Of a stretch of 29,712 nucleotides of DNA, positions 1 through 11,207 are shown one piece after another; position 1 is the first letter of the stretch; each line of letters begins with the position of its first letter. The stretch covers positions 1 through 29,712 of the forward strand of contig DATAEK010000137.1 of the NCBI GenBank assembly GCA_036258055.1. Reading direction: 5' to 3'. Position numbers and translations under genes: made by a program. The notes under the pieces are model-generated. The model worked only from the letters and a program-made list of their open reading frames with translations, made no database searches and had not been told where the DNA came from. The stretch comes from DATAEK01 sp036258055. GTDB lineage: Bacteria > Acidobacteriota > Vicinamibacteria > Vicinamibacterales > 2-12-FULL-66-21.

Positions 1-2
1 CT

Positions 3-2221
<2,219 letters not shown>

Positions 2222-2225
<4 letters not shown>

Positions 2226-2998
2226 CCGTGCTGCCCGTGTCCGTTGGTGTCAGCGCCGATCGGACCCGTGTCGCGTTCCGCCTGTTCCATCCCAAGGGCA
2301 ACATCATCACCGCGGAGATGATCCACGCGCTGCGGTCAGCGCTGGAGACGCTCGCGGAGAACCCTCATCTCAAGCTCGTCACGATCGAAGGTCACGGCGA
2401 CGACTTCAGCTTCGGCGCGAGCATCGCCGAGCACACGCGCGAGGAAATCGGACGCGTCCTTCCGGCAATGCGCGGGCTCATCGACGATCTGCTGTCGATC
2501 GCCGCTCCGACCGCAGCCGTCGTGCGCGGCCGCTGTCTGGGTGGGGGATTCGAGCTCGCGCTCGCCTGCGACCTGATCTTCGCGTCCGACGATGCCGTCT
2601 TCGGGTTGCCAGAGATCGATCTTGGTGTGTTTCCGCCGATCGCCGCGGCGCTGCTGCCGCTTCGCGTTGGCGCTGCTCGTGCGACCAGGACGATGTTGAC
2701 AGGTGAAGTGCAGCCGGCTGCAGACTGGCGGGCTGCGGGTCTGCTGGAGCTGGTGACGTCGCGGGACCAGCTCGAACGCGCCGTGGACGAGTGGTTCACC
2801 CGCCACCTGGCGCCGAAATCCGCGGCGGCGCTGCGACACGCGGCGATCGCGGCGCGGGTTGGGCTCGTGGCGCAGGCGGAATCGACGCTCCCCGAGCTCG
2901 AGCGGCTATACTTGGACGACCTGATGCGAACGCTCGACGCCGTCGAGGGCGTCGACGCATTCCTCCAGAAGCGCCCTCCGATTTGGAAGAACCGCTGA
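2222..2998 (+). CDS. Enoyl-CoA hydratase/isomerase family protein, dienoyl-CoA hydratase-like
   Basis: This 258-residue protein has the crotonase fold. The oxyanion-hole segments are recognisable: FSFGASIAEH near residue 60 and RGRCLGGGFELALACD near residues 100-115, followed by GLPEIDLGVFPP. The FGAS and GVFPP forms resemble cyclohexa-1,5-dienecarbonyl-CoA hydratases of anaerobic benzoyl-CoA degradation more than ordinary FadB-type hydratases; this resemblance is from memory and not an alignment. It would hydrate an enoyl- or dienoyl-CoA in the cytoplasm. Its ATG overlaps the preceding stop (ATGA) and the next gene follows after 6 bases, so the three genes probably form one operon. No other aromatic-degradation gene is visible nearby, so substrate assignment stays open. 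Confidence 0.9.
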
Positions 2999-3004
2999 TC
3001 GCAC

Positions 3005-3355
3005 ATGACCTTCAACGTTGAAATCGTGCTCCGCGAGCGCGACTACGCCGTGACCGAGGAAATCCATACCACCTGCCGGCCCGGAGAATGGACGGAACCG
3101 GACGTCGAGCAGGTGCTGAAGTCGATGCTCCTCGCGATCGACCGCCTCAAGCATCCGGGTGACGACGAGCGCTTCGTCGCCTTGCGAGGTTTCAGCTGGA
3201 TCGTCGAGCCGACCACGGGTGGAGTCGTCATCGCGATTGAGATTCCGAGCGGCGCTGCCGTCGCCGGGCCGTTCGAGATCGACCAGCGGAAGCTGGACGC
3301 CCTGATCAACCGGGTGCTCGCGGCCGCGATTCCCGCACGTCCCGTCATCCACTGA
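3005..3355 (+). CDS. Hypothetical protein, 116 aa, third gene of the operon
   Basis: I do not recognise this family. The product is a small soluble, acidic protein with alternating strands and helices (begins MTFNVEIVLRERDYAV; a conserved-looking segment FSWIVEPTTGGVVIAIEIPSG in the middle). No signal peptide, membrane segment or metal-binding motif is visible. It starts 6 bases after the crotonase stop, so it is probably cotranscribed with the hydratase and the DUF255 gene. The antisense ORFs over the same stretch look like shadows, because the sense frame has the usual GC-rich third positions of its neighbours. Confidence 0.75.
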   Translation: MTFNVEIVLRERDYAVTEEIHTTCRPGEWTEPDVEQVLKSMLLAIDRLKHPGDDERFVALRGFSWIVEPTTGGVVIAIEIPSGAAVAGPFEIDQRKLDALINRVLAAAIPARPVIH

Positions 3356-3387
3356 CGCTCTCGAGGCTTGCAGTCTTTTCCTTCACG

Positions 3388-3416
3388 TTACGAAATCCGG
3401 GCCCCCAGTTTCGTAA
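3388..3416. promoter_or_regulatory. Inverted repeat TTACGAAA-N13-TTTCGTAA
   Basis: Two perfect 8-base arms, TTACGAAA (3388-3395) and TTTCGTAA (3409-3416), flank a GC-rich 13-base spacer. The arms are AT-rich in a GC-rich region. It sits in the 151-base gap between the unknown protein and the REC-PilZ gene, 90 bases before the latter's ATG. It could be an operator for that gene or a hairpin ending the upstream operon; there is no T-run after it, so an operator is slightly favoured. Confidence 0.4.
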
Positions 3417-3506
3417 GTTGGCCGGCCGCTGTGCGGTTCAGGCCTGATCCGCGACCGCGTTTCCGGCATCCCCCTTGCCCTGTCTTCTGACACAAGACCA
3501 TCGGAT

Positions 3507-4178
3507 ATGAAACTGCCCTATCGGATTCTTGCTCTGGACGACGACGAACACGCCCTCGACGGGATTACAGAACTGCTGCGCGACGGCGGCTATAACGTCA
3601 CCCCTGTCTCGACCTACGAGTCGGCCAAGCAGCTCGTAAGCTCCGAGAGCTACGACCTGCTCGTCACCGACGTGCACCTTCGCGGCTTCAACGGCCTCCA
3701 TCTCGTGATGCAGTGCCGGCGCGCCTGCCCCGAAATGGCCGTGATGATCATGACCGGCTACGAAGAACCGCTGATAGAGCTCGAGGCCAGCCGGTACAAC
3801 GCAGAGTTCATGCGTAAGCCGATCCAGCCGGTCGAGTTCCTCGAGGGCGTCGCGCGCGCTCTCTCGAGGGTCCGCCGTCAGCGTCGGTGGCCCCGCAAAC
3901 GCGTCGTCGGTGGCTTCCGGGTGAAGGCGCACGGCCATCCGGCCGCGGTGATGGATGTCTCCTACGGCGGATTGTGCCTGGAAATGTCGACTGCCATGCC
4001 GCTGCCCGACACGTTCGATGTGGAAGTGTCCGGCATCGGTCTGCGACTGGAAGTCGCGCCGGTCTGGGCGAGCGCGTCGAATCGGGGAGGCTCGGTGGTC
4101 TGCGGTGCCGCGCTGTCCTCCGATCAGACGCCGGAAGCGCGGACGTGGCGGACGATCGTCGACAGGCTTACCGCCTGA
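3507..4178 (+). CDS. Response regulator receiver (REC) domain fused to PilZ domain
   Basis: The 223-residue protein has an N-terminal receiver domain (about 5-120) and a C-terminal PilZ domain (about 123-220). The receiver carries the acidic pocket D11-D13, the phospho-acceptor D55 (LLVTDVHLRG), T83 (IMTGY) and K104 (MRKPIQ), so it should be phosphorylatable. The PilZ part shows the arginine-rich stretch RRQRRWPRKR (about 123-132) and the DxSxxG motif D140-S142-G145 needed for c-di-GMP binding. It probably links a two-component phosphorelay to c-di-GMP output such as motility or surface behaviour. No cognate histidine kinase lies in the window. The start is the ATG giving an intact first beta strand; no strong Shine-Dalgarno precedes it. 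Confidence 0.93.
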   Translation: MKLPYRILALDDDEHALDGITELLRDGGYNVTPVSTYESAKQLVSSESYDLLVTDVHLRGFNGLHLVMQCRRACPEMAVMIMTGYEEPLIELEASRYNAEFMRKPIQPVEFLEGVARALSRVRRQRRWPRKRVVGGFRVKAHGHPAAVMDVSYGGLCLEMSTAMPLPDTFDVEVSGIGLRLEVAPVWASASNRGGSVVCGAALSSDQTPEARTWRTIVDRLTA

Positions 4179-4237
4179 CGTCAGGCCCGTCACCGCCAAT
4201 CAGTCCTGGTCCCTCGCGACAACCCACCCTCGGTATT

Positions 4238-4246
4238 TGCTAATCT
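4238..4246 (+). promoter_or_regulatory. Extended -10 promoter element before the amidase
   Basis: TGCTAATCT fits an extended -10 (TGn + TAATCT). The hexamer ends 10 bases before the ATG at 4257, so transcription would begin about 3-4 bases upstream of the start codon. No purine-rich ribosome-binding site lies between, which fits a leaderless or nearly leaderless mRNA. Confidence 0.4.
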
Positions 4247-4256
4247 GTTCCGCACT

Positions 4257-5831
4257 ATGTCGAGAGCGATCTGGTGCGCCGTGCTCGTTGCCGTGACCCT
4301 GACCTTGCCTGAGACGCGGCAGAGCGCGACGTTCGAGCTCGACGAGGTCACCGTGGCGCAGCTGCAGGACTGGATGCAGTCCGGCCGTTACACTGCGCGG
4401 CGGCTGGCGGAGTTGTATCTGCAGCGCATCGAGACCATCGATCGCAACGGTCCGGCACTCAAGTCCATCATCGAGACGAACCCGGATGCGCTGACCATCG
4501 CGGACGCGCTCGACGCGGAGCGCAAGGCGAAAGGGCCGCGTGGGCCGCTCCACGGGATTCCGGTCGTCATCAAGGACAACATCGATACCGGCGACAAGAT
4601 GATGACGACCGCGGGTTCGCTGGCGCTGCAGGGATCGATTGCGGCGAAGGATGCGTTCATCGTCTCGCGGCTGCGCACTGCGGGGGCGGTGATCATCGGT
4701 AAGACGAATCTCAGCGAGTGGGCGAACTTCCGATCTACCAAGTCCGCGAGCGGCTGGAGCGGACGCGGCGGGCAGGTGCGGAATCCCTACGCGCTCGATC
4801 GGAGCCCGTGTGGATCGAGCTCCGGTACCGGTGCCGCGGTGGCCGCCAATCTCGCGGTAATCGGAGTAGGTACGGAGACCGATGGGTCGATCGTGTGTCC
4901 ATCGAGCGTCAACGGGCTCGTCGGGATCAAGCCGACGATCGGGCTGGTGAGCCGATCTGGAATCATTCCCATTTCGCATTCTCAGGACACGGCCGGGCCG
5001 ATGACGCGAACAGTCGCTGACGCGGCGGTCCTGCTCAACGCGCTCGCCGGCGCCGATCCCGCCGACTCGGCGACCAAGAGCGCGCGACCTGCGCTCGACT
5101 ACACGAAGTCGCTCGATGCCGGTGCGCTGAAGGGAAAGCGCATCGGCGTTGCGCGCAAGAAGTACTTCGGCTACAGCCCGGCGGCCGATCGGATCATCGA
5201 CGCGGCGATCGCCGAGATGAAAGCGCAGGGCGCCGTCATCGTGGATCCCACGGATATCCCCACGGCGAATCAGCTCGACGACTGCGAGTTCCAGGTTCTG
5301 CTCTACGAGTTCAAGGCCGGCTTGAACAAGTACCTGGGCGGTCTGGGCCCGAGCGCGCCGGTTCATTCGCTGAAAGACGTGATCGCGTTCAACGAGCGCG
5401 AGAAGGCGCGGGAGCTCCCGTTCTTCGGTCAGGAGATCATGCTGATGGCGGAGAAGAAGGGGCCGCTCACGTCAGCGGCGTACCGTACAGCGCGGACCAC
5501 GTGCCGTCAGCGCGCGACGACAGCCGGCATCGATGCGGTCCTGAGCAAATACCGGCTCGACGCCATCGTCGCACCGACGGGCAGCCCGGCATGGACCGTC
5601 GATCTGGTGAACGGCGATCACTTCCTGGGCGCGAGCTCGACACCGGCCGCGGTTGCCGGCTACCCGAGTGTCACCGTGCCCGCCGGCGATGCGCACGGGC
5701 TTCCGGTCGGGCTGTCATTCATCGGCGCTCGCTGGAGCGAGGCGAAGTTGATCGCGCTCGCATATGCCTTCGAACAGGCCACGAAACATCGCCGGCCGCC
5801 TCGCTTCGAGTCGGCGGTGCCGATGCAGTGA
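4257..5831 (+). CDS. Exported amidase (amidase signature family)
   Basis: A 524-residue amidase-signature enzyme that hydrolyses amide bonds of an unknown substrate. The Ser-cisSer-Lys triad can be placed: Lys106 in IPVVIKDNIDT, cis-Ser near 187 in CGSSSGTGAA, and nucleophile Ser211 in ETDGSIVCPSS. The 24-residue cisSer-to-Ser distance matches the family. The first about 23 residues form a short hydrophobic signal-like segment (AIWCAVLVAVTLTL), so it is probably exported to the periplasm, unlike the GatA subunit of tRNA amidation. Length is typical of secreted amidases in this family. It is monocistronic; it converges on the ADOP gene with only 23 bases between stops. Confidence 0.93.
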   Translation: MSRAIWCAVLVAVTLTLPETRQSATFELDEVTVAQLQDWMQSGRYTARRLAELYLQRIETIDRNGPALKSIIETNPDALTIADALDAERKAKGPRGPLHGIPVVIKDNIDTGDKMMTTAGSLALQGSIAAKDAFIVSRLRTAGAVIIGKTNLSEWANFRSTKSASGWSGRGGQVRNPYALDRSPCGSSSGTGAAVAANLAVIGVGTETDGSIVCPSSVNGLVGIKPTIGLVSRSGIIPISHSQDTAGPMTRTVADAAVLLNALAGADPADSATKSARPALDYTKSLDAGALKGKRIGVARKKYFGYSPAADRIIDAAIAEMKAQGAVIVDPTDIPTANQLDDCEFQVLLYEFKAGLNKYLGGLGPSAPVHSLKDVIAFNEREKARELPFFGQEIMLMAEKKGPLTSAAYRTARTTCRQRATTAGIDAVLSKYRLDAIVAPTGSPAWTVDLVNGDHFLGASSTPAAVAGYPSVTVPAGDAHGLPVGLSFIGARWSEAKLIALAYAFEQATKHRRPPRFESAVPMQ

Positions 5832-5854
5832 ACGCCGGGCGGTGGCGATTCGGG

Positions 5855-8275
5855 TCATTCGCTTCGCAGTGCGTCGACCGGATCAACCTGCAGCGCGCGC
5901 CTGACGGGGCCCGCGCAGGCCACCACTCCCGTCAGAATCACGACGCTCGACACGGCGGCCAGCGTGATGGCATCGGTCGAGGGCACGCCGTGAAGAAGAC
6001 CGGAGAACAGGCGCGCTGCGAGCGATCCGCCGAACACGCCGATCACCACACCCAGACCGATTGGCCATGCTCCGGTCTCGAGGACGTGGCGAACGATATC
6101 GGCGGGCCTCGCGCCCAATGCGACGCGGACCCCGATTTCCCGCGCTCTCGACGCGACTGCAAAGGCGACGACGGTGTAGATGCCGACGGCGGCGAGGAGG
6201 AGCGCGGCGATCGCGAATGCGGCGACCAGTTGCAGGTTCACGCGCCACAGGGAGACCGCTGATCTCAGTACGTCATCCATCGTCCTGACCGCGGCAACGG
6301 GCTGGTCGGGATCCACGGCCCAGAACTGTTCCCGGGCGGCGCCGACGATCTGCCGCGGATCGCCAGTCGTCCGGATCACGAGCGAGTTTCGCAGGAGCGT
6401 CTCGGGAAACTGATCGATCGGATAGTAGACGACCGGCACGATGTCAGAATCCGGTCCGGCCTGCCGCACGTCACCGACCACGCCCACGACCTGCGCGCGG
6501 TACGGCGTCCCCCAGTCCTGCATCGTGACGAATCGTCCAACCGGGTCGCTACCGTCAGGCCAGAAACGGCGAGAAGCGGTCACGTTGACGAGCATCACCG
6601 GCGCGCCATTTCTCGCGTCCAGGCTGGTGAAGAGCCGTCCGCTTCGCAGTGGAATGCGCAGTGCCGTGAAGAGGCCCGGCGATGCGGTGACGACGTCGGC
6701 GGACAGTGGGTCGGGTGACGTGCTGCCCTCTGGCACCATTCCGGTCGCGGGTGTGCCGGTCATGGGAAGCGCACCGGTGACGCCAGCCGCGGCCACGCCC
6801 GGGAGCGCAGCGATACGCTCGAGAACGCTCGCGGAAAACGCAGCGTGCGCCGCGGCATCCGGGTAGCGCGCCGGAGGCAGCGTGAAGTCGAGCGCAATCG
6901 CGTGCGATGTGTCGACGCCGAGATCCGTGGTGACGACGGCGAGGAAGCTGCGCGCGAGGAGACCGGCACCGCTCAGGAGCATCACGGTCAGCGCGACTTC
7001 CACCACTACCAGCACGTTGCGAGCGCGGAACTGAGAACGGGTGTCACCGGTACGATCGCGCAGCGGATCGGCGATCGAAAAGCCAGAACCCCGCAGTGCC
7101 GGGGCAATCCCGAACGCGATCGCGGTGACGAGCGAGGCCACCGCCGCGAAGGCGAGGACCTTCGTGTCGCCCGTGAGAATCATCCAGAGACTGTCGCCTC
7201 GGGAGGGGAGCGCCAGGCCAGGAGTCCCGAGAATCGCAGCGCGGAGCACCGGCACCGTCAGGGCGCCCGCGATCGTGCCGGCTACACCTCCGGCGAGACC
7301 GAGCAGAAGGCTCTCGGTTCCGAGTTGACGCACGAGGCGCCACCGGCTTGCGCCGAGCGCCGCACGGATCGAGAGTTCCCGGCTGCGACGGCTTGCCTGC
7401 ATCAACAGGAGGTTGGCAAGGTTTGCCGCCGCCGTGATGAGCAACAGACCGACGGCGCCCCAGAGCATGAGGAGCGCTGGCCTGATCGTTTGCACCAGTC
7501 GATCCTGCAGTGGCGTCACGACCAGCGCGAGATCGGGGTCGACGTTGCCGGAATCGCTTGCGATCGCGCGTGCGGCCGCGTCGATCTGCGAACGAGTCGA
7601 CTCGAGCGTCGCGTCGTCCGCCATTCTCGCGATGACGGTGTAGAGATGGGCGCGACGATTGCTCAGGAGCTGGGATCCGCTCGACTGCGCTATCCAGATG
7701 TCGGGAGCCCCGGGGGCGTAGAAGCCGGCTGGCATCACGCCGACGAGCTCGGTCGGCACCGCGTTGACGAGGACGCGGCGGCCGACGGCGCCAGAGTCAC
7801 CACCGAATCGGCGGCGCCAGAGCCCGTCGCTGACCACCACTGCTCGCGCGCTTCCGGGTCCGGCGTCCCGTGCGTCCAGCGGCCGGCCGAGCGCGGACGT
7901 GACTCTGAGCACGTCGAAGTAGTCCGCCGAGACCTCGGCTGCCGTCACCTGTTCGGGCAGCGAACCGGTGCTGAACCCCGGAGACGTCAGCCGATAGGCG
8001 GCGACGGCTGTGAGCGTTTTGGCCTGCTGGCGGAGATCCACGAACGTGGCGCCCGTGAGGTTGAGCGGTCGTCCGGCGTGTTTCTCCTCGATCCGAACAA
8101 GGCGGGCGGGATCAGGAAGAGGCAGCGGCCGGAGCAGCGTGTCCGAGACGAGGGTGAAGATGGCGATATTCGCGCCGATGGCGAGAGTCAGCACGCTCAG
8201 CGCCGCCAGTGTGAATGCCTTGTGTCTCGACAGCACCCGCAGGGCGTGCCGGAAATCGGACAGAGCTGTAGCCAT
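5855..8275 (-). CDS. ADOP-type ABC transporter permease (MacB/FtsX-like), copy 1
   Basis: An 806-residue inner-membrane protein with the acidobacterial duplicated orphan permease layout. It has an N-terminal transmembrane helix (AALSVLTLAIGANIAIF), a periplasmic MacB-like core, a triple-helix FtsX domain starting near VGLLLITAAANLANLLLM with the RSRELSIRAALGAS motif, a second periplasmic region, and a second FtsX domain near the end (ASRAREIGVRVALGAR). The duplicated FtsX motif is the family hallmark, and no ATPase gene is adjacent, as is usual for ADOPs. The transported or sensed molecule is unknown. It starts 36 bases downstream of the S9 peptidase stop, with AAGGG ahead of the ATG, so it is likely the last gene of a three-gene minus-strand unit. 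Confidence 0.94.
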   Translation of the reverse strand: MATALSDFRHALRVLSRHKAFTLAALSVLTLAIGANIAIFTLVSDTLLRPLPLPDPARLVRIEEKHAGRPLNLTGATFVDLRQQAKTLTAVAAYRLTSPGFSTGSLPEQVTAAEVSADYFDVLRVTSALGRPLDARDAGPGSARAVVVSDGLWRRRFGGDSGAVGRRVLVNAVPTELVGVMPAGFYAPGAPDIWIAQSSGSQLLSNRRAHLYTVIARMADDATLESTRSQIDAAARAIASDSGNVDPDLALVVTPLQDRLVQTIRPALLMLWGAVGLLLITAAANLANLLLMQASRRSRELSIRAALGASRWRLVRQLGTESLLLGLAGGVAGTIAGALTVPVLRAAILGTPGLALPSRGDSLWMILTGDTKVLAFAAVASLVTAIAFGIAPALRGSGFSIADPLRDRTGDTRSQFRARNVLVVVEVALTVMLLSGAGLLARSFLAVVTTDLGVDTSHAIALDFTLPPARYPDAAAHAAFSASVLERIAALPGVAAAGVTGALPMTGTPATGMVPEGSTSPDPLSADVVTASPGLFTALRIPLRSGRLFTSLDARNGAPVMLVNVTASRRFWPDGSDPVGRFVTMQDWGTPYRAQVVGVVGDVRQAGPDSDIVPVVYYPIDQFPETLLRNSLVIRTTGDPRQIVGAAREQFWAVDPDQPVAAVRTMDDVLRSAVSLWRVNLQLVAAFAIAALLLAAVGIYTVVAFAVASRAREIGVRVALGARPADIVRHVLETGAWPIGLGVVIGVFGGSLAARLFSGLLHGVPSTDAITLAAVSSVVILTGVVACAGPVRRALQVDPVDALRSE

Positions 8276-8311
8276 GCACCCTTCGACGGGCTCCGGCCCA
8301 CTCAGGTTGGC

Positions 8312-10588
8312 TCACTCGGTGCCCTTTTTCCTGAGGTCACCCTTCAAATGCTTGTCGTACCAGGCGAGAATCCGCCCTTCGAAGTCGATGCTCTCGGCGT
8401 TGCTGTTCGGCGGCCGATGCCCGCCGTTGACGTAGCGGACCCACTCCACTTCCTTACCAAGCCGGCGAAGGGCGTAATACATCTCGCGCGACTGGCTCGA
8501 CGGCACGTTCGGATCCTGGTCGCCGGTGATGCTGAGGAGCGGCGTCTTGATCCGATCCGCGTGGAGAATCGCCGAGTGCTCGAGATATCGTTCCGGGTAT
8601 TCCCACAGCGTTCCGCCGATCCGGTCCTGACTCTTCTCGGGCGCATGCGTGTTGCGGACGCCAAGGCGTGGGCTGTCGGTGTAGAAGCTCACCATGTCCA
8701 CCTTGCCCGAAATGTTGATTGCGGCCTTGAACCGATCGGTTTGGGTGATGAGCAACGCCGTTGCGTAGCCGCCGTAGCTGGTTCCGTGCACGCCAAGACG
8801 ATCCGGATCCGCAACGCCCATCTCGATCAGCCGATTCGCGGCTGATGTCACGCCTTTCACCCAGGCCTCGCCCGGACGGCCGACGACGAGATTCACCGAC
8901 GGCATGAACACCGCGTAGCCGTGGTTGGTGAGGAAAGCGGCCCGGCCGCTGAAGCCGTTGTCGAAGAACGACTCGTAAATCTCGAAGACCGTCGGGTACG
9001 CTCGGCCTTTCTCGTATCCGATCGGGTAGCGCAGCACGCCGTAGAGTTGCTTGCCATCCGCGTCCCGATACGCGACGAGCTCCGACTTGGGCAGCTGCTT
9101 CGTGGCGAACCAGGGATTCACGTCACTGAGTTTCCGCACGGACGTGAACCGTGCATCGGCGACGTGCAGGTCAGCGGAGCGGTCGCCGTCCGACAACGCG
9201 AAGATGAACGTGCTGCCGTCGTGCGAGAGCCGGACGCCGTTGTAGAGGCGGCTGTCCCGCACGACCGGGGTCACGGCCTTCGATCCGACGTCGATCCGCA
9301 CGATGCCCCGCTCCCACTTGTCGCGCGCGGACCAGGTCGCATAGATCGCGGAGCCGTCCGGGCTCCAGTCGATCACCGACATACGCGGGTTCTTGTCTTC
9401 GTCCTCGTCCATCGGGACGATCAGATCGCGGGCACCGCTCGCGACCGGGACGACGTACCAGCCCTTCTTGCTGCTGATCAGCAAGCGACCGGAATCGCGG
9501 CTGAACGCCAGAGGAGTGAACGATTCGGGTTCGTCCTTCTTGTCCGCATCGTCCTTGGGCTTCGGCTGCGCGTCGGCTTCGGGCTTCTCCGGCTTCTCGG
9601 GCCTGGGCGTCAGGCTCCTGGCCTTGCTTTCGTCAACGCCCTGAACAAAGACCTCTCCCTTCTTCGCGTACGCGAACCATCGGCCATCGTCGGACCACCG
9701 GAGCTGCAGACCTTTGAGATCCTTTGCTGGCGCCACGACTTTGCTCTCACCCGTTCTCGCGTCCACGAACACGAGGTTGTTGTCGGTGCCTCCGATCGTG
9801 TCGTAGTCGGTCTTCTCGGTCACATCCTGCATGGCCGTGACGAACGAGCCGTCCCGCGACATCTGGTAGCTCGTGAGCCGCCCCTGAGGCAGCAGCGCGC
9901 GGACCGTTCCGGTTGTGGGGTCGAGCATCGCCAACGATCGGCTGCGGGCGCTCTTCTGCAGGAAATCCCATTCGAGGAAGGGATCGCTCGATTTGTGCAC
10001 GATGATCGGGCCTTCGGTAACGGCTTTGAATCGCGCGCGTGCGTCGCGATCGAGGTCCGCGTTGCGGAGCGCGACGAGAATCGAGGATCCGTCAGGGGTC
10101 CACGACAGGCTGGTATTGACCGCGATTGGTTCGCTTGTCTTCGCTGGAACCTCGTGCAGGCTCTTCTGGGTCGCATCCCAGACGAACAGCGAGGTCTTGG
10201 GGAACCGATCGGGAGTGTCGCCGTCCTGAGCGAGGAGCAGCGCGAGGCGGCTGCCGTCGCGGGACCACGCGGCGTCACGGACGTTGACGAGCTCCTTGAA
10301 CGGAGCGTCCATGGTGCCTGTGCGCGTGTCGAACACCTGCAGCGCGATGCGCCCGGGTGTCAGATACGTCGGATCGCCGAAACGCCGGTAGTCGACGACG
10401 TCGTTGTCGATCGGCCGCCTGACGGCCGCGGCCACCCGTCGTCCGTCATCCGAGACGTCCAGCACCTGGATGGCCGCGACGCGCTGCATGTCCTCGGCGG
10501 TGAAGGGCGTGGGCGATTGCGCGCCGAGACGGGCGAGGACGACAACAAAAGCGCACAGGGGGACGAACGATCGAACGTGTCGCCGCAT
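8312..10588 (-). CDS. Secreted S9-family (prolyl oligopeptidase-like) serine peptidase
   Basis: A signal peptide (RSFVPLCAFVVVLARLGAQ) is followed by a beta-propeller region and a C-terminal alpha/beta-hydrolase peptidase domain. The catalytic triad is visible in about 758-residue numbering: Ser604 in GTSYGG, Asp692 in TGDQDPN, His724 in NGGHRPP. It should cleave peptides in the periplasm or outside the cell. The ATG at 10588 is preferred over the GTG at 10603, because AAGGAG lies 6 bases before the ATG and the GTG would place five extra residues before the signal peptide. The GTG does overlap the upstream stop as GTGA, so coupled initiation cannot be excluded. A low-complexity Lys/Asp/Glu/Pro-rich insertion lies in mid-propeller. 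Confidence 0.93.
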   Translation of the reverse strand: MRRHVRSFVPLCAFVVVLARLGAQSPTPFTAEDMQRVAAIQVLDVSDDGRRVAAAVRRPIDNDVVDYRRFGDPTYLTPGRIALQVFDTRTGTMDAPFKELVNVRDAAWSRDGSRLALLLAQDGDTPDRFPKTSLFVWDATQKSLHEVPAKTSEPIAVNTSLSWTPDGSSILVALRNADLDRDARARFKAVTEGPIIVHKSSDPFLEWDFLQKSARSRSLAMLDPTTGTVRALLPQGRLTSYQMSRDGSFVTAMQDVTEKTDYDTIGGTDNNLVFVDARTGESKVVAPAKDLKGLQLRWSDDGRWFAYAKKGEVFVQGVDESKARSLTPRPEKPEKPEADAQPKPKDDADKKDEPESFTPLAFSRDSGRLLISSKKGWYVVPVASGARDLIVPMDEDEDKNPRMSVIDWSPDGSAIYATWSARDKWERGIVRIDVGSKAVTPVVRDSRLYNGVRLSHDGSTFIFALSDGDRSADLHVADARFTSVRKLSDVNPWFATKQLPKSELVAYRDADGKQLYGVLRYPIGYEKGRAYPTVFEIYESFFDNGFSGRAAFLTNHGYAVFMPSVNLVVGRPGEAWVKGVTSAANRLIEMGVADPDRLGVHGTSYGGYATALLITQTDRFKAAINISGKVDMVSFYTDSPRLGVRNTHAPEKSQDRIGGTLWEYPERYLEHSAILHADRIKTPLLSITGDQDPNVPSSQSREMYYALRRLGKEVEWVRYVNGGHRPPNSNAESIDFEGRILAWYDKHLKGDLRKKGTE

Positions 10589-10599
10589 GTAGCACTCCT

Positions 10600-11136
10600 T
10601 CACTTCTCGAAACGCATGCTCTCGACGAACGCGGCGAAGGCATCTCCCCAGCGCGCGACCGTCTTTTCCGGTCCTACGAGCTTGACGTAGTACGGACCGC
10701 GCGGCGTATCGATGACGGCAGCGCGCATCCTGAACGACGGCTTGTTGTAATGTTCGGTCGAGCCCGGGCGTACTTCCGCGACGTAGGTCCCTGACACGTC
10801 GAGCAGCGAGACGGCGAGCGTGTTGATCGTCCGCGACTCGCGCTTGGCGACAGAGGCCGTGTCGCGCCCGTCGGGCTGCTTCATCTGTCCGAGCCAGCGC
10901 TGAATGTTCGCGTCCACGCTGCCGCCGGATCCGCCGAAGTAGTAGACCACCAGCTCGCCCGGCTCGGTGTCCCCTTGCGTCGCGGGGAGCTGATACTCCG
11001 CAACTCGCATCGACGACTGCGGCTGACGCTTGGACCAGTCATCAGGCGCGGTGAAGAGCAAACGGCCGTCCGCCGCCGGTTGCTGGTAAAGCAGGAGCGC
11101 GGGGAATGTGGCGACGACGAAGAACGAAGCAAGCAT
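10600..11136 (-). CDS. Secreted hypothetical protein upstream of the S9 peptidase
   Basis: The product is about 178 residues with a signal peptide (MLASFFVVATFPALLLYQQ). An open frame runs back to 11223, but the ATG at 11136 gives a clean signal peptide and the extra upstream part overlaps the divergent barrel gene. The mature part has a segment ELVVYYFGGSGGSVDANIQRW and a C-terminal region GPYYVKLVGPEKTVARW. I know of similar unnamed proteins but no function. The stop nearly abuts the peptidase start (11 bases), so the two are probably cotranscribed. The C-terminal part resembles a substrate-load or stability domain only loosely; no role is claimed. Confidence 0.8.
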   Translation of the reverse strand: MLASFFVVATFPALLLYQQPAADGRLLFTAPDDWSKRQPQSSMRVAEYQLPATQGDTEPGELVVYYFGGSGGSVDANIQRWLGQMKQPDGRDTASVAKRESRTINTLAVSLLDVSGTYVAEVRPGSTEHYNKPSFRMRAAVIDTPRGPYYVKLVGPEKTVARWGDAFAAFVESMRFEK

Positions 11137-11207
11137 GCGACATCCTAGCAGGTACCCGCGACAGCAGCGCCAGAAGCCTGTAGAGTAGTGCCTCCGAGGT
11201 GCCATCC

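Noticed and set aside
6845..8845. 666-residue plus-strand ORF opposite the ADOP permease and S9 peptidase genes
   Set aside because: It is antisense to two well-supported genes and its translation is Arg/Glu/His-rich with no recognisable motif; it is a GC-rich shadow.
10589..10603. GTG at 10603 as the S9 peptidase start
   Set aside because: AAGGAG lies inside that extra stretch at ideal distance from the ATG at 10588, and a clean signal peptide begins there.
8921..10690. 589-residue plus-strand ORF opposite the S9 peptidase
   Set aside because: Shadow of the peptidase gene, which has a catalytic triad and signal peptide.
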